A DNA stretch of 6,036 bases, from positions 1 to 6,036 of the forward strand of contig DAFD01000060.1 of the NCBI GenBank assembly GCA_002497895.1, given 5' to 3'. This document shows positions 1 through 5,827 of the stretch, piece by piece. Source of the stretch: Euryarchaeota archaeon UBA175 (GTDB lineage: Archaea; Thermoplasmatota; Poseidoniia; Poseidoniales; Thalassarchaeaceae). Each line of letters starts with the position of its first letter. Positions within the stretch are counted from its first letter, which is position 1. The notes under the pieces are model-generated. The model was not told where the DNA came from. It did no database searches and worked only from the letters and a program-made list of their open reading frames with translations. A program made the position numbers and the translations under genes.

Positions 1-9
1 TACGTTCCA

Positions 10-2871
10 TTATTCGCACATTCGCCTGATGTGTCGGACTACCAGTTCTGCGGTGGGTATCGTGTGGTCTTCGAGTGGTGGTGAGAATGGAACGGGGGTG
101 TCCAAAGCGCCGATTACTACAGGTGCATTTTCGAGGTTCCAAAACGCTTCTTCAAGGATACGACTGCTCACTGTATGGCCCAAACCTCCGGTGTACTGCG
201 CCTCTTGTAGGACAATCAGACGACCTGTTCTTCGCACTGAATCGATACAGGTCTGTGCATCGAAGGGTTGCAGAGTTCTGAGGTCAATGATTTCTGCTTC
301 TATGCCTCGCTTGGCGGCAGCCGCAGCGGCTTCGAGAGCTACGTGTACCATCGCTCCCCAAGTGACGATTGAGAGGTCTTTGCCGCCTCGGACTACGCGA
401 GCTTTGCCGATGCTTGTTTCTGCCCGCGCGAGGCGTTCATGAACCGATTTTGTATCGACAATCTGGTTAATCGAGTCTCCCCAACCCGTCTGTCCACCAC
501 GCAATCCGTAGAGTCCGATGTGTTCGAGGAAGACTACTGGGTCGTTTAGTGCGTGGCCTTCTACAAGGAGATCATAGGCATCTTGTGGGTTTGATGGGAA
601 GAGAATGACGAGCCCGGGGTCGTTGGCGAACCAGGACTCGATCATATTGGCATGGAAGGGGCCGCTACGGGTTTTTGCTCCGAGTGGGATTCTGACTGTA
701 AGCGGTACTTCTGCGCCCCAACGCCATCGGAGTTGGGCTGCGTTATTTATCAGCGGATTCATTGCTAGTGCGGCGAATCCGCCAAATTGGATTTCTGCGA
801 CTGGTCGGAGACCGCCTAGAGCCGCTCCAGTGGCCGAATGGATGATGATGGCCTCGGACAAGGGCATATCGAGAAGTTTGTCTGAATGACCTCGGGCTTT
901 GAGTGGAAGATTCATCCCAAAGGCACCGGCGATTTCCATGTCTTCGCCCATGAAAACCATGGAATCGCCGTACTTGTCGGCCAATGCAACCATTCCATTT
1001 TGGATTGCTTTACTGTAAGTCCAGGAGTTTGGAGCGTCAGAGAATTCGATTTCGACATCGCCTGCGGAGACTTCTGAATCAGGTCCGGGCAGACTTACTC
1101 CGAAGCGGTCGTATTGCTCTGAGTGGGTTGCCGCATCGTGGATTGAGGTGATTCCTGCTGTGACTGAATTACCTTCAGGCCAAGCCGCCGCTTCCATTTC
1201 TTGGCGTGCTGCGTCGACGACCGCTTGCTCTTCTGCCTCCATTTGCGCGAGGCGCCGCTCACTGACACCTAGGCGGATGAGGTGCTCGCGATGGTTTGGA
1301 AGAGGGTCTTTCTCTGCCCAATAGGTCAGTAATTCGCGATCGACGTATCCGGGTGGATTGCCGCTGACTGCTCCAAGGTAGAGGTCGTCGTGATGATGGG
1401 CGTGTCCGCATCCACGCATCGTTTCGACATGGATTAGCGTGGCCCCGCAACCGTCGAGGGCGTATTCTCTTGCTGCGGCAGTTGATGCGTGAAATTGCGC
1501 GGGGTCGGCTCCATCGATAGTCCAAGCAGGGATTCCCATTGAGTGCCCCTTGTCTCCGAAGGTCTCGGCTCCAGATTGACTGACGGTGAATGTGTCGAGA
1601 GCAATCTGATTGTTTTGAATCATGTATGCTATCGGTAGGCCTCGGGCGCCGGCGAGGTTAATCGCTTCCCAGAACTCGCCGCTACTACTGCATCCTTCAC
1701 CTACTGGTGCGAGGTGGAAGCGAGGTACTGAGAGTCTGCTGGATGCCAGCGCAATGCCGGTTGCTGTGGCGCTGGCAATCGGAAGTGGAGCGGTTGGTGG
1801 TAAGACTCTCTTGCTCCAATTTCCAACATGGAGGTCTCTCCCTCCTGCTCCTTCAATGCCTCCGTCCATGTAGGATGTGGACTTGCCCACTTGGGCATTG
1901 AAAATTTCGAGAGGAGTTTGGCCCATCGATAGGGCAAGTCCGACGTCGCGAATCATCGGGGCGATGACGTCGGCCTCGTCGATTGATTCAGCAGGGATGT
2001 CCATTGCGCGAGTCATTGATGTTGCACAAGCTACGACACCTTCCTGCCAAGTCGAGCGGAATCCCTTGCCTCCGAATGTCCCTCCGTCAGGAGTCGGAAC
2101 TCCATTCATGAAGAGCTCCTTGAGGTGCTCGTCGAGGGCGCGGGTACGGTGCATCCATCGCTGCCATTCGAAACGTTGTTCGACAGTCACTGCAGCGATG
2201 TGGGCCATTCGTCGCAAGCATAACGCGACATCACGCATCATGCGCACTGCGCGCCTGTCGAGGTAGAATGAACCGCTCCGACGGGGAATGATTTCTTCCT
2301 GAGCGAGCCCGGCAAGACCTGGCTCGTAGACTCGCTCGCTCAGCACTTGCGAGTAAGCATCGCAGAATGATTGGCTAAACTCATGGAAGGACGGCCCGTT
2401 GAAGCGCTCTGGGGGGTTGAGGGAGTTCCAGCATTCGAACGCCGACTCGACATGACCATCGTATCTTTCGATGAGGAATCGCATCATTTCAGAGCGAGCT
2501 GTATCGTTTGGTAGTGGGGCAGCGAACTCTAGCGCTTGTCTTGGACTCCATCCTGCGCCCCAGAGTGGCGGTAGGTCTTGCTGGTTGGAGGGCCCTGCTC
2601 TCTCCGTTCGGGAGTCTGCAATCGTTTCACCTGAGTCTCGTAGGGATACTTCTTGTTGCAACTCTTCTAGCGAGGTCTCAGTCGGTCGCTCCCAGACTTG
2701 AGCTTGCTGTTTACGTCCGCGACCGCTGTTTGAACGATCGAGTGTTACTCTGATTCGTTGTTCGCAAGAGATGCACTTTCGGTCGAGTCGCGTTGTCGAT
2801 TGGTCACGGGATTTCCAGGTCTGATGCTTGCTACAAGAGGGGCAGCGCCAGATTCCGCGGCGACCGGTCAT
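10..2871 (-). CDS. Fused E1 alpha-beta subunit of a 2-oxoacid dehydrogenase complex (thiamine-diphosphate dependent) with N-terminal zinc ribbon
   Basis: This 953-residue protein would decarboxylate a 2-oxoacid (branched-chain or pyruvate-like; substrate not assignable) and pass the acyl group to a lipoyl E2. Residues 1-40 form a zinc ribbon (CPSC 10-13, CISC 33-36). Residues 45-105 are a polar, probably disordered linker. Residues 106-225 are not recognised. The E1-alpha part runs from about 226 to 560: a GRDLHVG segment at 344-350, a ThDP/Mg motif opening with GEG at 391-393 and closing with NN at 420-421, and a GH...DD loop at 489-496. A linker (about 562-612) joins it to the E1-beta part (613-953), which has GED 642-644, PLSEA 670-674, the catalytic-type His in GPFH (740) and a transketolase C-terminal domain ending in the LRTLQPFD and TGGLGHT segments. 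The GEG form is also seen in branched-chain E1-alpha. Alpha and beta are usually separate chains; here one frame is uninterrupted. The ATG at 2871 has a GGAG six bases upstream. No E2 or E3 gene is in the window. Confidence 0.9.
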   Translation of the reverse strand: MTGRRGIWRCPSCSKHQTWKSRDQSTTRLDRKCISCEQRIRVTLDRSNSGRGRKQQAQVWERPTETSLEELQQEVSLRDSGETIADSRTERAGPSNQQDLPPLWGAGWSPRQALEFAAPLPNDTARSEMMRFLIERYDGHVESAFECWNSLNPPERFNGPSFHEFSQSFCDAYSQVLSERVYEPGLAGLAQEEIIPRRSGSFYLDRRAVRMMRDVALCLRRMAHIAAVTVEQRFEWQRWMHRTRALDEHLKELFMNGVPTPDGGTFGGKGFRSTWQEGVVACATSMTRAMDIPAESIDEADVIAPMIRDVGLALSMGQTPLEIFNAQVGKSTSYMDGGIEGAGGRDLHVGNWSKRVLPPTAPLPIASATATGIALASSRLSVPRFHLAPVGEGCSSSGEFWEAINLAGARGLPIAYMIQNNQIALDTFTVSQSGAETFGDKGHSMGIPAWTIDGADPAQFHASTAAAREYALDGCGATLIHVETMRGCGHAHHHDDLYLGAVSGNPPGYVDRELLTYWAEKDPLPNHREHLIRLGVSERRLAQMEAEEQAVVDAARQEMEAAAWPEGNSVTAGITSIHDAATHSEQYDRFGVSLPGPDSEVSAGDVEIEFSDAPNSWTYSKAIQNGMVALADKYGDSMVFMGEDMEIAGAFGMNLPLKARGHSDKLLDMPLSEAIIIHSATGAALGGLRPVAEIQFGGFAALAMNPLINNAAQLRWRWGAEVPLTVRIPLGAKTRSGPFHANMIESWFANDPGLVILFPSNPQDAYDLLVEGHALNDPVVFLEHIGLYGLRGGQTGWGDSINQIVDTKSVHERLARAETSIGKARVVRGGKDLSIVTWGAMVHVALEAAAAAAKRGIEAEIIDLRTLQPFDAQTCIDSVRRTGRLIVLQEAQYTGGLGHTVSSRILEEAFWNLENAPVVIGALDTPVPFSPPLEDHTIPTAELVVRHIRRMCE
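2752..2871 (-). other. Zinc-ribbon domain at the N-terminus of the E1 fusion (residues 1-40)
   Basis: Two CxxC knuckles, CPSC at residues 10-13 and CISC at 33-36, are 19 residues apart, surrounded by basic and aromatic residues (WRCPSCSKHQTWKSR). This is the pattern of small archaeal zinc ribbons. It is in the same uninterrupted frame as the enzyme, and the ribosome binding site lies just before its ATG, so it is read as part of the protein and not as a separate gene. A role in protein-protein contact, such as E2 docking or complex assembly, is only a guess. Confidence 0.7.
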
Positions 2872-2877
2872 GGATGT

Positions 2878-2881
2878 CTCC
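2878..2881 (-). promoter_or_regulatory. Ribosome binding site of the E1 fusion gene
   Basis: On the coding strand GGAG is followed by six bases (ACATCC) and then the ATG at 2871. This is a good Shine-Dalgarno match at normal spacing and supports the long protein with the zinc ribbon over any internal start. Confidence 0.6.
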
Positions 2882-2925
2882 AGTATGGCACTAGTACAAC
2901 AAAGAATCGCTGCACGGCTCCCATT

Positions 2926-3127
2926 CGCACCACTATCGGAGCGCCTGCTAATGTTGCAACACCATAATTACAGCGTATTCGCTCTATTTTCACCACAATT
3001 CAAAAGGTGTCTGCTTGTATTATTCACCACTAATACGCAAGAAACTATGGCTAAACGAGTATATTGCCTTCAAATTCGCAGAATAACCACAATTAAAGAG
3101 GCCATTAAGTGTTATTTCACCACTATT
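2926..3127. repeat. Periodic degenerate motif array, consensus TTCACCACWATT, in the gap upstream of the E1 gene
   Basis: This covers most of the 266-bp AT-rich gap between the two flanking genes. Six copies lie in the same orientation: CGCACCACTATC (2926-2937), AACACCATAATT (2958-2969), TTCACCACAATT (2989-3000), TTCACCACTAAT (3023-3034), ATAACCACAATT (3083-3094) and TTCACCACTATT (3116-3127). Start-to-start distances are 32, 31, 34, 60 and 33 bases, where 60 is about two periods, so one position seems vacant or decayed. The intervening sequences are unrelated. On the coding strand of the neighbouring genes the motif reads AATWGTGGTGAA. A spacing near 31.5 bp is three turns of B-DNA, which would put a bound protein on one face; an RNA role is also possible. 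It is not a CRISPR: the repeats are too short and too variable. Confidence 0.55.
3017..3036. other. Inverted repeat enclosing a second array motif copy
   Basis: GTATTA (3017-3022) and TAATAC (3031-3036) are perfect reverse complements around the eight bases TTCACCAC. As in the stem-loop at 3111-3135, the conserved CACCAC core sits in the loop, although the stem sequences differ. The six pairs are AT-rich and weak alone. Confidence 0.35.
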
Positions 3128-3135
3128 GAAATAAC
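3111..3135 (-). other. Stem-loop directly after the MoeB/MoeZ-rhodanese stop codon
   Basis: GTTATTTC (3111-3118) and GAAATAAC (3128-3135) are perfect reverse complements around a nine-base loop, beginning two bases past the stop codon at 3138-3140. The loop carries most of the last array motif copy. In the transcript the hairpin is not followed directly by a U-run; only a short CUCUUUAAUU occurs about 13 bases later. It may therefore protect or process the 3' end, or bind a protein, as easily as it may terminate transcription. Confidence 0.45.
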
Positions 3136-3137
3136 CT

Positions 3138-4313
3138 TCAATACTTGGGAACCGCCGAATCTACTTGATCAGCCCAGAGATGAACCCCACCAACCATGTT
3201 CCAGATTCGTGCACGGTTCCAGCCTGCCTGCCCCAGCCAGTGCGCAACAGCGTTCGATCGGCCACCAACTCGGCAATAGACAACGATATCACGATCTTGT
3301 GGAATCTCCTCTGAGCGTGATGGGACAGAAATGTGTGTGATTCGTAGGTCGGTTTCTGGCAAGGATACAATCGATTCCTCAGTTGCCCGCCTAACATCGA
3401 GTAGGAATGGATTCCAACCGGAAGTTTTCCTCTGGACAAAGTCGGCGGGCGTAATCTCCAGAACTTCACCTGGTGCTGGTTCTGGCTCACCTTGCTGACT
3501 TGCACACGCTGCCATTACCAGCTCTTCTGACATTTCTCTAACTGCCTCGCGGTTCGCATCTCGCTCAAATGTTAGCGCTCGCATCCTCATTGTCTTAGCA
3601 TCAATCGCGAGCAATTGGCCCGAGAGAGGCTCACCAACAGCAAGAATCAGTTTGATCGCCTCGGCAGCCTGAATGCTACCAACGATTCCAGGTAGAACTC
3701 CGAGAACTCCCGCCTCCGCGCAATTCGGAGCAAGTTCAGGAGGTGGAGCGCTAGGGAATAAATCACGATAATTGGGCCCACCTTCGTGATTGAAGACGCT
3801 GACTTGCCCCTCAAATCGGTGGATGCTTCCGAAGACCCACGGAGTCCCTAGGATTTCACATGCGTCGCTCACTGTGTAACGAGTGGGGAAGTTGTCGGTT
3901 CCATCAATGATGACATCGTATCCCGCAAGTAATTCGAGCGCATTTTCGACATTGAGTCTAACTTCGTGCTTTACTACCTCGACTTCCGGATTCAACTGAT
4001 TGATTCTGATAGCCGCTGATTCGACCTTGAGTGATCCTACGGAGGCGGTGGCGTGGATTACCTGCCGCTGCAAATTTGTGATATCGACGCGATCGTCATC
4101 GATGATGCCGATGCGTCCGATACCTGCAGCAGCTAGATACAGAAGCGCCGGAGATCCCAAACCTCCAGCTCCGATGACCATCACAGAGGCATCGAGTAGG
4201 CGCTTCTGACCCTCTTCCCCCATCTCTGGGAGCATCAGATGACGTGCGTATCGGGCGCGTTCGGCCGCAGTCAGTTCATCTGGCACGCACATGAGGAAAG
4301 ACGACTCATTCAT
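3138..4313 (-). CDS. MoeB/MoeZ/ThiF-type adenylyltransferase with C-terminal rhodanese domain (sulfur-carrier activating enzyme)
   Basis: This 391-residue E1-like enzyme should adenylate the C-terminal glycine of a ubiquitin-like sulfur carrier (MoaD, ThiS, CysO or SAMP type) and help load it with sulfur for molybdopterin, thiamine, tRNA thiolation or cysteine synthesis. The adenylation domain spans about 13-250: the TAAERARYARHL opening, the ATP loop GAGGLGSP (48-55), acidic residues IDDD (71-74), NLQRQ (80-84), TDNFPTR (139-145) and a conserved Cys 198 in NCAEAGVLG. The rhodanese domain (about 285-391) has the active-site loop CRVGGRS with Cys 347. The zinc cysteines of MoeB are absent: the CYRC position reads NYRD (181-184) and no second CxxC follows. 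This matches MoeZ-like proteins. No Shine-Dalgarno sequence is visible; Met 8 (ATG at 4292) is a possible alternative start. The partner carrier cannot be told from sequence, so no symbol is given. Confidence 0.88.
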   Translation of the reverse strand: MNESSFLMCVPDELTAAERARYARHLMLPEMGEEGQKRLLDASVMVIGAGGLGSPALLYLAAAGIGRIGIIDDDRVDITNLQRQVIHATASVGSLKVESAAIRINQLNPEVEVVKHEVRLNVENALELLAGYDVIIDGTDNFPTRYTVSDACEILGTPWVFGSIHRFEGQVSVFNHEGGPNYRDLFPSAPPPELAPNCAEAGVLGVLPGIVGSIQAAEAIKLILAVGEPLSGQLLAIDAKTMRMRALTFERDANREAVREMSEELVMAACASQQGEPEPAPGEVLEITPADFVQRKTSGWNPFLLDVRRATEESIVSLPETDLRITHISVPSRSEEIPQDRDIVVYCRVGGRSNAVAHWLGQAGWNRARIWNMVGGVHLWADQVDSAVPKY

Positions 4314-4316
4314 GGT

Positions 4317-4348
4317 GGCTTCGGCTTGGCAAGTTGCCTATCGAAGCC
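4317..4348. repeat. Nested inverted repeat filling the trxB to MoeB/MoeZ gap
   Basis: GGCTTCG (4317-4323) pairs with CGAAGCC (4342-4348), and inside it GGCAA (4328-4332) pairs with TTGCC (4334-4338). All pairs are exact. On the transcript the outer stem begins 15 bases after the trxB stop and ends three bases before the ATG at 4313, occupying the place where a ribosome binding site would be. No U-run follows, so a simple intrinsic terminator is unlikely; an intercistronic structure or a protein-binding palindrome fits better. Confidence 0.5.
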
Positions 4349-4363
4349 AATTATCGCCCTAAA

Positions 4364-5293
4364 TCAGTGCTGATCTTCCAGCCATCGTTCTGCGTCGATA
4401 GCTGCCTGACAGCCCATTCCTGCTGCAGTAACCGCCTGTCGGTATCGAGTATCGACGACATCACCGGCTGCGAATACACCCGGGACGCTGGTCATCGTGT
4501 GTTCATGATGCAAGATGTAACCTGATTCATCGATCTCAACTTGACCTTCAAGGAACGAGGTAATCGGAGTATGACCGATAGCGATGAACGCTCCGTTACA
4601 AGCGATTTCCTCAGTTGAACCATCTCGTGGGTCTTCGAGCAGTGCACCAGTTAGGCCATTTTCATCAGATAACCACTGTTTTACTGAGCGAAAGGTCTTG
4701 ATCTCGATTTTGGGATGTACAGCTGCACGGTCGTACATTACTTTCGATGCGCGGAAAACATCACGCCGGTGGACGATGGTAACCTTGCTTGCAAACCGCG
4801 TGAGGAATGTTGCTTCTTCCATCGCTGAATCGCCACCGCCGACAACGATAATCTCCTCATCTCGGAAAAATGCTCCATCACAAGTAGCACAGGTGCTAAT
4901 TCCACGACCCTTCTGAGCATCCTCTCCTTCGACACCTAGCCAAATTGCTTCAGCACCAGTACAGATAATCAAGGTCTGAGCACGGAATTCCTCTCCTTCG
5001 ACCCAGACCTTGAACGGGCGCTCGCTAACATCGACGCGCTCGACATTCTTGTCATGCACCTCGAGTCCGAATCTCTCAGCCTGCTCGCGCAACTGAATCA
5101 TCATATCTGGACCTCCAATCCCTTGCGGGTAGCCAGGGAAGTTTTCGACGTCGGAAGTTAGCATCAATTGACCGCCAGAGGCGTAGCCTGCAAACATCAG
5201 AGGTTCAAGCATCGCTCGGGCCGAATACAGTCCTGCAGTATATCCCGCCGGTCCCGAACCGATGATGATGGCATTGCGGACTTCGTCGGACAT
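4364..5293 (-). CDS. trxB: Thioredoxin reductase (NADPH, FAD-dependent)
   Basis: The product is a cytoplasmic flavoprotein that moves electrons from NADPH through FAD and a redox disulfide to thioredoxin. Numbering from the ATG at 5293 (309 residues): the FAD Rossmann motif GSGPAG is at 12-17, the redox pair CATC at 135-138 followed by DG, the NADPH motif GGGDSAMEE at 152-160, the 2'-phosphate-binding HRR at 175-177 with Arg in the following VFRASK, and the second FAD motif GVFAAGDV at 272-279. The length is that of low-molecular-weight TrxR. The frame also opens at an ATG at 5326, adding 11 residues (320 total). The shorter start is preferred because GGTGAGG stands just before it and it puts the FAD motif at the usual distance from the N-terminus. 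The NADPH motifs are intact, unlike some archaeal homologues. It lies between riboflavin genes and a sulfur-transfer gene, with gaps of about 138 and 50 bp, so it may have its own promoter and be read on into the next gene. Confidence 0.95.
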   Translation of the reverse strand: MSDEVRNAIIIGSGPAGYTAGLYSARAMLEPLMFAGYASGGQLMLTSDVENFPGYPQGIGGPDMMIQLREQAERFGLEVHDKNVERVDVSERPFKVWVEGEEFRAQTLIICTGAEAIWLGVEGEDAQKGRGISTCATCDGAFFRDEEIIVVGGGDSAMEEATFLTRFASKVTIVHRRDVFRASKVMYDRAAVHPKIEIKTFRSVKQWLSDENGLTGALLEDPRDGSTEEIACNGAFIAIGHTPITSFLEGQVEIDESGYILHHEHTMTSVPGVFAAGDVVDTRYRQAVTAAGMGCQAAIDAERWLEDQH

Positions 5294-5295
5294 AA

Positions 5296-5302
5296 CCTCA
5301 CC
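5296..5302 (-). promoter_or_regulatory. Ribosome binding site that decides the trxB start
   Basis: GGTGAGG on the coding strand, followed by TT and the ATG at 5293; the GGTG core is five bases from the start when AGGTT is counted as spacer. It matches the GGAGGTGAT expected against the end of archaeal 16S rRNA. The alternative ATG at 5326 has only a weak GAGAG before it. Confidence 0.5.
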
Positions 5303-5373
5303 CAATGTTCGGCGTTCTTTGAACATTGACTCTCGTGATTTGTGCTTTGATACTGACTTTGGAACCCTTGCAG

Positions 5374-5389
5374 CATGATTTCAATCATG
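5374..5389. promoter_or_regulatory. Perfect interrupted palindrome, candidate operator or transcript-end hairpin between ribH and trxB
   Basis: CATGATT (5374-5380) and AATCATG (5383-5389) are exact reverse complements separated by TC. A second pairing, CAGCAT (5371-5376) with ATGCTG (5391-5396), overlaps it, so two alternative hairpins are possible. It sits 80 bases upstream of the preferred trxB start and about 40 bases after the ribH stop. The short symmetrical form suits a dimeric DNA-binding regulator. The regulator is unknown, and no T-run marks it as a terminator. Confidence 0.4.
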
Positions 5390-5431
5390 TATGCTGTCGC
5401 TTGAAGGCGAGAAGAGTCTGAGATTCTACAC

Positions 5432-5827
5432 TCAATTCTGCATTGCGATTACCGCGCCGACAGCGGCGCGGGCATGCGGTTCAAGGCGGGGTTCAATGTG
5501 TTCTGGCTCAGCCCCAGGCCCAATAATTCCAAGTCCAATCGGCTTGTTGTGTTTGATTTGCAATTCGATGATAGCACGGGTAACCGATTGACCCATGACC
5601 AGACCGTGTTGAGTCTGACCACGCTCGATTATACCAAGTGCAATCGCCCCATCGACATCCTCTCGCATCAGCAATCTCTCCAAGGCCAATGGCGCTTCCA
5701 TCGAGCCAGGAACCCAGACAGCCTCAGTCACCTCTGCATTCTTCGAGACGGCTTCGTCGCGTGCGTGCTCAAGCATCTGCTCAACCTCTGCCTTGTGAAA
5801 GGAACCACACACCGCAGCGATCCTCAC
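5432..5827 (-). CDS. ribH: 6,7-dimethyl-8-ribityllumazine synthase, archaeal type
   Basis: This enzyme condenses 5-amino-6-ribitylamino-uracil with 3,4-dihydroxy-2-butanone 4-phosphate to give the lumazine that riboflavin synthase uses. At 131 residues it is short, like archaeal lumazine synthases, which are about 20 residues shorter than typical bacterial ones. Visible family features are an aromatic/substrate loop near CGSFH (7-11), PGSMEAP (40-46), the DVDGAIALG strand (57-65), the segment IERGQTQHG with the likely catalytic His 74, and [11 protein letters not shown] (95-105), which resembles the archaeal KPxxLGxxGPG segment. The start is GTG and its last two bases are shared with the TGA of the upstream ribE, an overlap of the GTGA type that implies translational coupling; a GGTGGAG sequence just before it can serve as ribosome binding site. 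The fit to the family is good; oligomeric state cannot be judged. Confidence 0.92.
   Translation of the reverse strand: MRIAAVCGSFHKAEVEQMLEHARDEAVSKNAEVTEAVWVPGSMEAPLALERLLMREDVDGAIALGIIERGQTQHGLVMGQSVTRAIIELQIKHNKPIGLGIIGPGAEPEHIEPRLEPHARAAVGAVIAMQN

Noticed and set aside
29..442. 137-residue plus-strand open frame opposite the end of the E1 gene
   Set aside because: It is Arg/Ser/Ala-rich low-information sequence mirroring the codon use of the E1 gene on the other strand.
2362..2484. Possible degenerate EF-hand in the E1 extension (about residues 130-170)
   Set aside because: The segment has the helix-loop-helix look (RYDGHVESAFECW ... FHEFSQSF), but the loop lacks the acidic calcium ligands, so the resemblance is not enough for a call.
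2926..3127. Motif array read as a CRISPR
   Set aside because: The repeated unit is only about 12 bases and varies between copies; spacers are about 20 bases and uneven; no cas gene is nearby.
2872..3137. TATA-box/BRE promoter for the E1 gene
   Set aside because: Several AT-rich runs such as GAATAATAC and GAAAATAG exist on the coding strand, but none is clearly better than the background of this AT-rich gap.
2828..3340. 170-residue plus-strand open frame spanning the gap between the two large genes
   Set aside because: Both ends lie antisense to well-supported genes, it shows no recognisable domain, and its middle is the AT-rich motif array.
5294..5431. FMN riboswitch near the riboflavin genes
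   Set aside because: The gap is too short and has none of the conserved multi-helix elements; the leader of the rib genes themselves is outside the window.
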